From the NCBI GenBank assembly GCA_038030265.1, contig CM075939.1, positions 8,165,253-8,229,252 of the forward strand: a stretch of DNA of 64,000 bases. The letters run 5' to 3'. Of the stretch, positions 9,666-20,442 are shown one piece after another (positions within the stretch are counted from its first letter, which is position 1; the number at the start of each line of letters is the position of its first letter). Below the pieces are notes generated by a model. That model saw only the letters and a program-made list of their open reading frames with translations, was not told where the DNA came from and did no database searches. A program made the position numbers and the translations under genes. Origin of the DNA: Corythucha ciliata (taxonomy: Eukaryota; Arthropoda; Insecta; Hemiptera; Tingidae).

Positions 9666-12600
9666 TTCCTCAATTTCGACTTTGAGATTTTCCCCAGTGG
9701 TTTATTCTTTGATTGTGTCTGTATGGGAGAGTAGCTATAATACTCGCGTTTTGAGTTGATTCATATCGCAAAAATCTGCACTGATAAGCGATTTTACTCA
9801 ATTTTAGCCGTGAAATAGCCAATTTTTTTCCGCCTAAAACGCGGGAAAAATTACCCAAAATCATTCAGTTTTTCCCAGATTACGAACATTGGTGAAACTC
9901 GAAATTGTGCGAACTGAGTACATTAAAGGTTATCATGACGCGTGGCATTTCAAACATTGTAACGGATTCCCGATCAGACGAGCCTTTGAAAGTGTTTTTC
10001 TTTTTGTGATTCCGGCATTTTTGGCCGCTGTCCTGGAAAATTTCAGTTTTCAAGCCGTTTAAGGTGTCCAAGTATCAACGTGTTCACTGTCAGACCCCGC
10101 TCTTCTTTCCTGTTGAGCAATCACACTCAAGCAACTTGGAAAATGAGCTCAAACTTTTTTTTTTTTTTATATGGCGCGTTCACAGTGCCTTATATCAAAG
10201 TCAAGTTTGTCGTTATTACTCCGTCGTGGTTAGAGCCTTTTAATTTAGTTTTTATGTGATTAATGAGTGTACCAGACGCCAGACGAGTTGACCCGTTAAA
10301 AGGTCGAATAACTCGTTTATTGCGGCTTTTCAGTACCTCGAAAAACAAACAGCAATTAACCCCCTTTTTCACCCACCCGCCATCAACTACTCACACAGAA
10401 AAAGTCGAGAGCCGTATCCTCGTGGAGGAAATGATTGCCCAGAGCTCAGCGACGCGCGTTTGAGTTCTCGATATTAGTTGGAGTTGCCCGTAAATGAAAA
10501 GTTCTGAATGGTGTGACAGAGTGTAGGATGTAACATTTTGAACTCGTGTGACGATTAATGATGGCGTACGTCACTCCTTATTTTTGCGTTTGAAAAGAGA
10601 AATAAATGCCAATTCCTTGCTTTAAACTCTCAACACGTGGGTGAGTACGCGGGTAAATAAATATCTCAACCCGTTAGTTTTGTTACTGTTAAAAGAGTTA
10701 TTATGAAGTCAAACCCTAATTCACGCTCTAATTCGCCGTCTCTCCCCCTTCCGTTTCACTGTCAGTCAACAGATGTTTATTCGCCCTTTAGGGGTAGTGG
10801 AAACTCGAAGGAAAGACATTAAATTTTCCCGTTTTCATCTCTCTTCAACCCCCCCCCCCACCCTCACACAACCTAGTACTGGCTGGCCAGCAGGAGCCCA
10901 CTCGTCGTTAAGTGAGAGGGATAGTTCACTGTTGGACCCCGTTTGGAACAATTGAACAAAGAAGGGATGTTTCCCTGATATAAGGGTGGCTGTGAGAGGA
11001 GTTCCAGCGCGGTATATTCATTGTAAAGGGTTTTAGGGTTGTGTGTGGTTGCGTAAGATGGAGTGGTGGAGGGGGGTTGTTTCGCGCTTAGTATCTGCGT
11101 ATTCATGGTCCACTGAGTCACTGCCCTGAGATATACACCGTGAAGTTTGTGGTGGGTGGGTGGGGGGGCACTAATATCGGCTGGGAATTTCTTTAAAGCT
11201 TTCTCGTCGAATAAATTGAGGAATAAAACCAAGCTTTTCCGCGTTATTCGACGCCTACGACTAGCCTTTCGACCTTTTCAGCTTCAATAGTGAATAATAG
11301 TTACCTTTTTCATATAAATGGGACCGAAAACTCTCTTCAGAAAATCACGACGCTTACGTGCCAAACAACAGTGAAGGATGATACGAGATAGGAATTAAAG
11401 ATACCTCCACCACCCCACTCACTCACATCCTAAAAACCCCCCGAGCTTCTTTTTTAGATAAATCGCCCGTGCAAAATCGCACATTGTTTAGGTAAGTGAA
11501 GTTTTTCGTTGATACCTTGCAGGCTGCTCACGTCGGCCCCAAAAACACCGGTCGCTCCCCCTCCCCCCCAACACAAGTCCTTGCACACAATACAACAACA
11601 GAAAATCTCTATAATTCTTTTAGAAAATTCGATAGAAACCTTCCCTCCCCCCTACACTTTGGTCTTCTTCACCGACGCAAAAACCATCGTTACACTGCCC
11701 CTCCCCGTAAAAATGCTATACCCCTCTTTTATCGGATCGGATATAAAATCCTTGCCTCCCCGGAGGATTATATCGGAGCCAGCGAAGGTTGAAAGAGGAC
11801 TACCAGGTGGAAAAAATGTGGTGGGATGGGGGTGGGGAGATACGTGAAGTGTATAATTGAAGGCCTTTAATAAAAGATGAAAACTCGCGCTTTTGAACAT
11901 TAAAACGCCCTTTTTTCGCGCGTTCTTCATCCCCTAGATGCAGATATAAATTATACCGTTAAAATTCCCTTATACAATCCCTGATCTCAACCACCCTATT
12001 TACACTCTCACAAGCTTAAAAATTGACAGCCGACTTCGAATATTGTTGCGAATTTTTAGAGTTTAGAGCACACGCGGCTTTAGGATTCCTCTCATGTACC
12101 TTTAAGATGATATAACCGTGACTCACTTTCAAGCAATACGTTGGGATCTATCAATACTTAATTGATCGTACGGAACACAATTCTTCAATTAAGCTTGCTC
12201 AGACCCACATCGCTCCCCCTCAAACAACTCAATTCCCTTACCATCGCCATTTTACTGGCACAATCAAAACTTTCCAATAAAAGCCCCCCCCCTCCCATAC
12301 GCCAGCCAATCACAACCCCCTCAGCCCTTACCCTCACCAGTCACTTTCCCAGGCTTTCTTTCTTTTTCTTATACTTATAGGCTTCGCGTGGACATTTAAT
12401 CGTGTTTAATAGGAGCTAAAGTAAATTGTTGCAAACACGCGTCATTGTTCCTTCTATGGTCGTATTATTCCAGAGGGTTTCAAAAGAGCGATTAGAATAA
12501 AAGAAGAAAAAAAAAGAAGTCGGACCTTATTCCTAGTGACTTCCTTAAAAACTTCTCAAAGACCGGCCAAACCCCGATCTTCTTTTTTTTTTTTGGGTGA

Positions 12601-14240
12601 GAATAAAAGAGAAAGAAAGTTGGTTTGAAGCAATATAAAAGAAGTTGGCAGCGCGGATGATTAAGCAAGCAAGAAGATGAGAAAACTTCTGGTCGAATTG
12701 TCCTATTCTTATGCTCGTATACCTTCACTCTTCCGCTCTCCGTTTCAGATTGTGGTAACCCCCCCCCCCCAACAATTGTGACAAACTGGGTTGTGGTATG
12801 TCGGGAGGAGGGGAATCAAAAATCGGTTCGATTTGAGCGAAAAGTTCACTGTGACTGTGAGGCACACTCAATTCAGAAAGCTCAAAAATGAGGAAGGCGG
12901 AAGGTTTGTCGGGTAGTTTTTAAATTAGTGGCCATATGGACTCGTCTATATAACTGATTGGTGTTTCTGACGGGGGTTTTTCGTATTTGAGACAGCTCTC
13001 AGGAAACCTCTCGAAGCCGATTTTGCCAGAAATAAGAGGCAATTAATCATTTACGTTACTCGAAAAACAAAATTAAACCGTTGAAACCTTTTAAAAAGCA
13101 TATTTCATCGCATCCCGCTCTACGTTGATTATAGCTGCTCCTCTCGAATGATGCTACCCGTCTCTTCTATCTCTCCGTGAAGCCCAATCAATCATTTTTT
13201 TTTTTTTTAACGTGATTTACACCATTAGCCTCACCTTTAATGTATTCTTCTCATAAATTACTAGCGTCACCCTGCTTACAGCAGATAAAACACCTAACAG
13301 TGTCTCACTTACCCTTGTTCACCAACCACAAAAAAGAAACCATGCCTTTCCAAGGATAAGTGTACTTACATTTTTTTATTCATTCCACCCTAAATATACA
13401 TTTCGCCAATAAAACTTTATTTCGAGAGTATTGAAGTGATGGTTGTGGTGGTGGTGGTGGTGGGGTTGGAAACCATCCAGTACGACTCAATCCCAGATCC
13501 CCCCCCCCTGAGTTCGAAAATATCTGTATCGTCGAGAATAAAGGATAGTGGGTAGAAAAATGAAAATACTCGCAATTGGGCGAAAATCTTATTTATATTT
13601 AGCCAAAAAAAAGAATAGAGGACAGAAGCCTCGTGGCATAAAAAGCCCTCGAGTACAATCAATGAAATTTTGGATAATGATTGCAATCATGAACAAATTA
13701 ATGTATGAATTAAGGGGTAAAGCACATCAACCACAGTTCGATTTGGATAGGTTTAAGGGGGAGTTGCACGGGTGATTCCTCGACCCCCCTCCAATCGACC
13801 CTCGTCTATTCCTTGGCATACATTTTCTGGCCATATTTCTGCGCCAATCGTGGTTTTTAAGGACTCGTTTTGATCTTCAGGAAATTCCGCATTCGTTACT
13901 GGAAAGGCAAAGTATCGTAAGCGCCACTTGGCCAAATTTACAGGAGATGCATTTTTCGTTTAGAACAACTTAATGTCGTCTGATTCTCTTGAAAAGTGTA
14001 CGTGACCCTAGTGATTCATTTTAATTATTTTCATAATTTCAAAACTTTCTACCGTGAGCAAGATACTTTTTAAACATGTTTTGTCGCTTACGATCGAACA
14101 TGGGAAAACAATTTCTGTTATTTGGTGGATACGATTTAGGGGGTTACGTTTACTGAATCAGCTCACTGTCGCTTACGTTTTCCCGTGGAGGGTTAAATTC
14201 ATTTAAAAATTTAAACAAATAGTCGTTTGGTTGTTATTTG
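9666..14240. other. Unassigned noncoding DNA with poly-C/G tracts and a (GGT)n microsatellite
   Basis: No recognisable gene is present. ORFs of 60-120 codons occur, but in copy 2 their frames are broken by length changes in C runs (for example 11644-11652 versus 41541-41556), arguing against coding. A GGT/GTG microsatellite lies at 13440-13468. C9-C10 runs occur near 10850, 12287, 12760 and 13500. Confidence 0.55.
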
Positions 14241-14421
14241 TGTTAAAAATCGAAAAAAATGGAAGGAATATGGAAAAATTAGGAGACAAATAAAATAAAA
14301 TTATTGATTTATTTTTTCTTCTGTTAAAGCAAGACTCGACAGAATTTCTTTTTTCTCATTCTCATCCGGTTCGTATTTCTTCAGCTGATTCCTTTTGAAT
14401 GAAGTGATTCAATTTTCAACA
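14241..14421 (-). repeat. BEL copy 1 3' LTR
   Basis: It is 181 bp with TG...CA ends, nearly identical to 20258-20437. Upstream on the sense strand is the polypurine tract. Confidence 0.93.
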
Positions 14422-14432
14422 TCCTCCCACCA
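14422..14432 (-). promoter_or_regulatory. Polypurine tract of BEL copy 1
   Basis: Minus-strand GGTGGGAGGA immediately precedes the 3' LTR. It is the expected plus-strand DNA primer site for reverse transcription. Confidence 0.75.
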
Positions 14433-14600
14433 GAGTTGAACGAAGGACGACTCAAAGAATGGACAGATCTGGTTTCTTCAGCATCCGTGACCATCTTCAG
14501 CATTTTCTTTCTTCTGACTCATATTGAAAAACTGTCAACAGAGTCTCAAACAAAACAAAAATTGAAAAATGTTGACAATAATAAAATAAAATAGCTGCAA

Positions 14601-14941
14601 CTATGACGATGAATCATCAAGTTTCTTCGGGCGTACGACAAGTCGACCACTTTTGGTTTTGAATGTGATCGCCATCCTTTCAGAATTCTCAGCTTCGGCG
14701 CAATCCAGTTCGAGAGGGAAAATCCGTTGAACAGGTCGAGTGAGTTCGCCACTGGCTGTCTTCAATTTGACCACTCGAATTTTTCCGTCGACACCTGGAA
14801 CTGTCTGAATTATTCTGGCTAAAGGCCATTCTAAGCGCTTAGACCGTTCATTTTCAATCAAAACTAATTGCCCCACTTTAGGTTCTCTAGATATCTTCCT
14901 TTGAGCAAATTTCACAAGAGATCCCAGATACTCGCTCCGAA
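14601..14941 (-). pseudogene. BEL integrase C-terminal (DUF5641-like) domain, copy 1
   Basis: The frame encodes KFAQRKISREPKVGQLVLIE, then RLEWPLARIIQTVPG, then a TRPVQRIFPLE block. This is the beta-rich C-terminal domain found after integrase in BEL/Pao Pol proteins. It normally continues from the integrase; here the join is broken by a one-base shift near 14940, and the residues RLRQELRDRFRSEYLGSL are in the other frame. The same break is in copy 2, so it predates the duplication. It ends in DDSSS at 14601. Confidence 0.85.
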
Positions 14942-15574
14942 ACCGATCACGTAATTCTTGACGAAGTCGAGAACGATATAACGAACTCTCTTCTGTAAAT
15001 CTTTGGCCTGAACCATATCCAAATCGGGAATTCTCGTTTTCGGAATTTCGTGAAGAAAAATCGAAGGACTCAAATGAAGTAAATCGTTAGGATCTTCAGA
15101 AAGATAAGTCAGTGGACGACTGTTTATAACTGCTTCACAGTCGCACAGTAACGTGTTCAATTCTTCATATGATACGCTGGCACGCCCCAGGCTCCTTTTC
15201 AAAAGTCCTTTGAGAGTCCGAACCATCCGTTCCCAAAATCCCCCCCACCAAGGAGCGGAAGGTGGCATCATATTCCACTGGATTCTTTCAATTGAACAGA
15301 ATTTGTTCACCTTTTCCAGTCTATTTTCATCAGAGAATTAGAAACGCCAACGAAATTAGTTCCATTATCACAAAGGATTCGTGATGGTCTACCGCATCGC
15401 GAAATAAAACGTCTCAGCGCTAAAATAAACGAGTCAGACGACAAGGATTCGACGATTTCGAAATGTACAGCTCTGATAACGGTGCAAGTAAACATCCATA
15501 TTTTCACTCCGCCTTTAAGGATTAAGGGGCCACATAAATCTACACCGGTCACTTCGAATGGAGCAGCTTCTCTG
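14912..15574 (-). pseudogene. BEL integrase catalytic core, copy 1 (frameshifted)
   Basis: The DDE core is visible. The first Asp is in GVDLCGPL, the second in CDNGTNF, and the Glu is in WGGFWERMVRTLKGLLKRSL. It is preceded by the junction with gag-derived sequence. A missing T in a T4/T5 run near 15316 splits the core between KIDWK and VNKFCSIERIQWN; copy 2 has the extra T and reads through. The family function is strand transfer of the cDNA into the host genome; this copy cannot encode it. Confidence 0.88.
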
Positions 15575-16022
15575 ACTGTGGATTGTATGAGGTACTGCAA
15601 TTTTTCAGCTTCGTCTAATTCCTCATCATTATCAATTTTCTCAAATAGGGCCCAAAATTATAATAAATTGTCCGCCTCGTTGCTTGGGTCTTTCGTTTTA
15701 TTTATAATTGTCGGTGGCCGAAAAGTCAAATTCACGATCCTTTGTCAGTTGTTGAGCTGTCAGGGGCTGAAAAGTTTGTATGGAAAAACGTCCAGAAAGA
15801 AACATTCAGTGGTTTGAACGACGATAGAATATCGTGTTTACGCCCTTTCTTCGATTCTTCGGGGCTAATTAGAATAAAGACAAAGATATTTCGTCGCGAT
15901 GATTATGAATAATTTTGTGCGCCTATTGTCCTTCCTGGAAAACATGAAGTTGTGTCTCGATTTGTCAGGCAGATTCATAATAAAAATTGTCATGTTGGAG
16001 TGCAAGGTTTATTGGCTCTGTT
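15575..16022. other. Snap-back insert in integrase: inverted 355-bp arm plus transplanted gag fragment
   Basis: Positions 15667-16022 are the reverse complement of 16145-16499, with a 122-bp loop (16023-16144) that is ordinary integrase N-terminal sequence. Next to the arm, 15575-15660 is a near copy of gag sequence at 19723-19808 (encoding the EKFQYLIQSTV region). The whole insert sits between the integrase zinc domain (ending SVELPE) and the core (starting near APFEVTGVD). The same structure is in copy 2 (45480-45895). Confidence 0.9.
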
Positions 16023-18563
16023 TTCGGGTAGTTCTACACTAGGTGCTTCCAGCTTTTTTGATGCCAATCTCCAACAAGGAAGACACTTATTAACAACAGA
16101 CTTTACAGATTTTCTGCCACCTGTCAACCAGAAGTTTTCCCTCAACAGAGCCAATAAGCCTTGCACTCCAACATGACAATTTTTATTATGAATCTGCCTG
16201 ACAAATCGAGACACAACTTCATGTTTTCCAGGAAGGACAATAGGCGCACAAAATTCTTCATAATCGTCGCGACGAAATATCTTTGTCTTTATTCTAATTA
16301 GCCCCGAAGAATCGAAGAAAGGGCGTAAACACGATATTCTATCGTCGTTCAAACCACTGAATGTTTCTTTCTGGACGTTTTTCCATACAAACTTTTCAGC
16401 CCCTGACAGCTCAACAACTGACAAAGGATCGTGAATTTGACTTTTCGGCCGCCGACAATTATAAATAAAACGAAAGACCCAAGCAACGAGGCGGACAATC
16501 TCCTCGAAACTGGAAAACTTGTTGTAATACCACGACACGTCCACATTATTCACCAAAGTGTTTAATTGAATTATTTGCGATCTCTTCGTTTCTGTCATCA
16601 CCTGAGACTCATCAAAGACTACATTAGGCTCAGGCCTTCGTTCCGAATTTTCATAAAGCCATTTGGGACCCTCCCACCAACGGGAGTCACGCAAGGTCTT
16701 TCCACAACAACCACGAGAAGGTAAATCAGCAGGATTCATGCTTCCAGGAACATGACGCCATTTGTCGAACGGTGTTAAAGAACGAATTTCCTTGATTCTA
16801 TTACTGACGAAAGCCGACCAAATATCATCTCGAGAAATCCATGCTAGAACGGTCGTGGAATCGCTCCAAAAATGACTATCAACTTTTTCGAGACCAACAG
16901 AATCGACTGTGGAGGAGTATAAACGAGATCCAATAGTGGCCGCGATGATTTCGAGTCGAGGTATGGTGTGTTTCTTCAGAGGGGAAACTCGAGATTTAGC
17001 ACTAATTAATTGTACGCAGACACCTTTGGAGGATTCCAATCTAACAAAAACGACAGCCGAGTATGCTAAGGCACTAGCGTCAACGAAAGTATGGAGTGAA
17101 ACGTCATTCACAGAAAAACCGAATACCCAACGAGAAATCTCGATTTCAAAAATCCAAGGAATTTCTCTTAACCATTTCAGGAACTCTTTGGACCACTCCG
17201 ACGGCAGCTCTTCATCCCATCTTAGTTTTGTTTCCCACTCCCTTTGCAAAAGTATTTTTGGAACGACTGAAACAGGCGACGTAAAACCAATGGGATCGAA
17301 AACACGTTGAGCCGCAGATAGTACAACCCTTTTTGTAATCTTGGACGTATCTAATGTTCGAAAATTTTCGGGATTCAATTTCAGGACGTCATTTTTCCTA
17401 TCCCACAACAATCCCAAGACTTTGGAAAAACTGTCCTCACCAACACCAGTCTCCAAGTGGGATGACTCCCATTCATAAAGTTCAAATTTGTATTTTTCCA
17501 ATAGAGAAGTCACCGATTCGATAACTACGTTCATTTCACGTTCACTTTGAACGCTCAAAATACAGTTGTCGACATAGAAACTATTTCTAATTTTCGGAAT
17601 GAGATCTTTCAAAAAATCAGTCTCACCATGTCCAACGTTGTCAAGCGATAACTCGAAGATGTGTTCCAAAACAGCTCCAAGTAAAAACGGACTGCTTCTC
17701 ACTCCAAAAACAACGCGCCGGTGACGATAGCTGACGATTTCTCCATCTTGAGAGTGCCACAAAAATCTTAAAAAATCGCGGTCGTTTTCTTTGATCGATA
17801 TCTGTAAAAACGCTTTCTTAATATCGGCGATAATACCAATCTTATTGAGTCTATATATTAATAAAAGGGACGGAATCAACTCAATTAGATTTGGTCCAGT
17901 TTCCAGACAGTCATTAAGCGAGGGATGTCCAGGAGCTCTTGCTGAAGCATCAAAAACTGGTCGAACGTTTGTGGTGCCGTTTGTCTTAAAAACAGGGCGA
18001 TGTGGAAGGTAGTGGTTCCTAGCATCGTTCTCCACGTGAGGTACTCTCTCGATGATTCCTTTGGACATCCAGTCTTCGAAAACTTGAACATATTCGCTCA
18101 ATCGACCATGTTTGAGCAAATCGTACTGGCGATTCATCCTCGCCCTTGCTAAGTGATAGTTAGAAGGTAGGGGCGGACAGTCATCTCTCCAAGGCAAAAC
18201 TACTTCAACTCTACTTTCTTTGTTTACAGATACATTACTTTTGAAATGACGCATAACTTCGTAAGTTTGCTCTTGACGAGAAATTTTCAACGATGGTTCC
18301 GTAATTCCGATAGCATCTAGTTCCCATAACTTGGGTATAGACTCGTCAGCAGAGAGGCAACACATCGTAGACGCGACCGAATCCTTCGAGAGCGCTCCTG
18401 TTTTACCCATTACGGTCCACCCGAGTAGAGTCTCTACGGCTACCAATCGTTCCGTTGGTCGTTCTTGTCGACCTGTAATCAATTTACCCATTACATCGGC
18501 CCCAATAAGTAATTCGATTGGTCCATTAATGCTATCCGACAAAATTATCCCCATTTTTGCGAG
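16023..18563 (-). pseudogene. BEL pol: protease tail, RT, RNase H and integrase zinc domain, copy 1
   Basis: Going down from 18563 there is the protease C-terminus (PIELLIGADVMGKL). RT follows, with motif A in IIADIKKAFLQI, the VVFGVRSSPFLLGAVL block and motif C as FYVDNCI. RNase H has its Asp in HTFVDASALAYSAV, Glu in PRLEIIAATIGSRL, Asp in HFWSDSTTVLAWI, and PADLPSRG. Last is an integrase HHCC region with HNKNCHVG and CLPCWR. The protein then reads into the inverted arm and stops at 15990. A +1 A near 18583 disconnects it from the upstream protease frame. RT converts element RNA to cDNA and RNase H removes RNA; both active sites look intact in this copy. Confidence 0.92.
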
Positions 18564-18564
18564 T

Positions 18565-19056
18565 TTAAATTTCCATGGCCCAATTAGCAGCGTTAACTAT
18601 GCTACCACAAATTACTTCTTGACCGAGTACTTCCAGGTTGCAAAAATAATTGAAACCAACATCACAAAGATTAACTCTGAAAACGGGATGACGTGTAATT
18701 TTGGTAACATGCCCCCCAAACAACGAGTGTGTCATTTTCTCATGACGTTGAGGAACTAAGCCGACTTCATCAGCCAAGTTCTGCGAAATGTAGCTCCGTT
18801 GGGCTCCCGAATCAAGTAACGCTCGAACACGACGGTGACCCCCCTTTTCCGTTCTGACGATTACGGCGAGGGTTTGAAGTAAAACAACAGGTGCTGAAGC
18901 GACGCTCGAAAGAACCTGTCCAGACGACGACATTGAAGAGTTTCCGTTACTTTCGTCCCGATTACCAAAGCACATCGTTGATGAGTGCCCCTTTTGACAC
19001 TTGGAACACACAATTTTAACGCGACACTTACTTTGTGTGTGTCCTCGGCTCATGCA
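18565..19056 (-). pseudogene. BEL zinc knuckles and aspartic protease, copy 1
   Basis: The first CCHC knuckle spans the stop: gag ends in CF, then TGA, then CMSRGHTQSKC. A second Cys/His cluster follows (CSKCQKGHSSTMC). The retropepsin-like domain (DUF1758-type) has the catalytic motif ALLDSGAQRSYIS. The frame fails at 18565 because of an extra A (CCCAATTAG versus CCCATTAG in copy 2). The protease would cut the Gag-Pol polyprotein. Confidence 0.9.
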
Positions 19057-20226
19057 TCAAAAACAACGGCCATTTTTGAGAAGGATTTGTCGCTTCTCAC
19101 CCAAGGAAAGTCGTTGGTCGCCGCATTCCAAACTGTTATGAGCCTGTTTGCAGAACAAACAGCTGGCGAGAATGTTCGAAACTAGTTCAGAAGTGGTAGG
19201 CACGCTGCCAGTACCCGACGAAGATGACTGAACTTTCTTCTTTAATGGTTGAACATTCTCCTTCATGCCGAAACCAGCTACTGCGAGGGCGACGCGCTCT
19301 TCTCCTTCAACTTCAGACCTCATGAATTTTACGAGACGATCAAGATTCGTGGCTGAAGAAGCTTCGCGAAAATCATTTCCGTCAGAAACAATCGCTTGAC
19401 GCTGCCACGTTCGAAGAAGTTCCTGAGGTAGACACGACTCAAACATCGGAAAAAGAATGGCAGCACAAGTGTCGGTTGACACTCCGAGCGACTCAAGAGC
19501 TCGTAAAAGAGCTTCTAGCCGATCGAACAGAGACGATAAACTAAAGTTTCTCGGATCGAGGCTTTTCTGCACGACCAAGGACAAAAGTTCCCGAGAATAA
19601 ACTTCGATTAATAAATCTTTTCTCCCAAAACGATCTTTTAAGGCTTGAATAGCTTTCGAATAATTTTGACTCGATGGAGGATAGGCATCGATCACTTGCC
19701 GAGCCTTTGAACCAGGGACTGTGGACTGTATGAGGTACTGAAATTTTTCAGCTTCGTCTAATTCCTCATCATTATCAATTTTCTCAAATAAAGCCCAAAA
19801 TTTCAACCATTCTTTCAAATCGCCGTTAAATTTACTTAAGTGTAACTTAGGTAGCTTCAACTTACAGTTTTTCGACGAATTATGAGACGAGTTTACACTG
19901 TTACGACTGGTTGAATTGCTTCCGTTATCCGTCTCGTTGATAATCTTTTCAACGCTAAATTTCATAACGTTGAATTTCGAAATGTAGTCGTCACAAGCCG
20001 TCGTTTCATCGGTAATTATTTCGACTTCGTCCTCAATTTCTAATAAAAGATCAAAAAAATTACCATCGGCTTTTTGTAACTCCTGATACCTTATTGTCAG
20101 AGTTTCGAAAAACGCTCGAACTTCCACGACGTCGATTTCAGCTTCTTTTAGCTTTTCAGTTAGCTGATTGAAGCATCGCGCGAAACTTGCTCTCTTGACT
20201 GCTCGCTCTTTCTTTAATTTTTCCAT
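19057..20226 (-). CDS. BEL gag (DUF1759-like), copy 1
   Basis: An ATG at 20224-20226 starts MEKLKKERAVKRASFARCFN, with a coiled-coil-like N-terminus rich in E/K and F/L. The core words PKLHLSKFNGDLKEWLKFW, KFQYLIQSTVPGSARQ-type and ALKDRFGRKD are typical of the DUF1759 capsid-like region of BEL Gag. The frame runs about 390 codons to a TGA at 19057-19059 inside the first zinc knuckle (NGRCF then stop, then CMSRGH). In BEL elements Gag and Pol normally form one ORF. The stop position would fit a CGA (Arg) to TGA transition. Copy 2 has the same stop. Confidence 0.9.
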   Translation of the reverse strand: MEKLKKERAVKRASFARCFNQLTEKLKEAEIDVVEVRAFFETLTIRYQELQKADGNFFDLLLEIEDEVEIITDETTACDDYISKFNVMKFSVEKIINETDNGSNSTSRNSVNSSHNSSKNCKLKLPKLHLSKFNGDLKEWLKFWALFEKIDNDEELDEAEKFQYLIQSTVPGSKARQVIDAYPPSSQNYSKAIQALKDRFGRKDLLIEVYSRELLSLVVQKSLDPRNFSLSSLFDRLEALLRALESLGVSTDTCAAILFPMFESCLPQELLRTWQRQAIVSDGNDFREASSATNLDRLVKFMRSEVEGEERVALAVAGFGMKENVQPLKKKVQSSSSGTGSVPTTSELVSNILASCLFCKQAHNSLECGDQRLSLGEKRQILLKNGRCF

Positions 20227-20244
20227 TCCTCCGGTCCTGTTATT

Positions 20245-20255
20245 CACGGTCGCCA
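20245..20255 (-). promoter_or_regulatory. Primer-binding site of BEL copy 1
   Basis: Two bases after the 5' LTR the sense strand reads TGGCGACCGTG, which is complementary to a tRNA 3' end (...GTCGCCA). It primes minus-strand cDNA synthesis. Confidence 0.75.
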
Positions 20256-20257
20256 GA

Positions 20258-20437
20258 TGTTAAAAATCGAAAAAAATGGAAGGAATATGGAAAAATTAGG
20301 AGACAAATAAAAAAAATTATTGATTTATTTTTTCTTCTGTTAAAGCAAGACTCGACAGAATTTCTTTTTTCTCATTCTCATCCGGTTCGTATTTCTTCAG
20401 CTGATTCCTTTTGAATGGAGTGATTCAATTTTCAACA
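20258..20437 (-). repeat. BEL copy 1 5' LTR
   Basis: It is 180 bp with TG...CA ends, followed on the plus strand by target-duplication ATTTG. It pairs with 14241-14421. Confidence 0.93.
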
Positions 20438-20442
20438 ATTTG

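Larger units (their letters stand above)
14241..20437 (-). mobile_element. BEL/Pao LTR retrotransposon, copy 1, full structure but inactivated
   Basis: Two LTRs of about 180 bp (14241-14421 and 20258-20437) differ by only a substitution and a small indel. They are flanked by a 5-bp target duplication ATTTG (14236-14240 and 20438-20442). The minus-strand order is 5' LTR, primer-binding site, gag (DUF1759-type), protease, reverse transcriptase, RNase H, integrase, C-terminal DUF5641-type domain, polypurine tract, 3' LTR. The order PR-RT-RH-IN and the sequence words identify the BEL/Pao superfamily. Inactivating changes are a TGA in the zinc knuckle, a +1 A near 18583, an inverted/gag-derived insertion at about 15575-16022, a one-T loss near 15316 and a frameshift near 14940. 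Confidence 0.95.

Noticed and set aside
10263..10463. 66-codon ORF also present at 40162-40362
   Set aside because: Its conservation is explained by the recent duplication; no protein features, and neighbouring ORFs are frame-broken between copies.
11496..11847. 98-112 codon ORFs rich in Pro
   Set aside because: Frame differs between the two copies because of C-run length changes.
17791..18759. Plus-strand ORFs of 60-142 codons opposite BEL pol
   Set aside because: Antisense shadows of a well-supported minus-strand pol frame.
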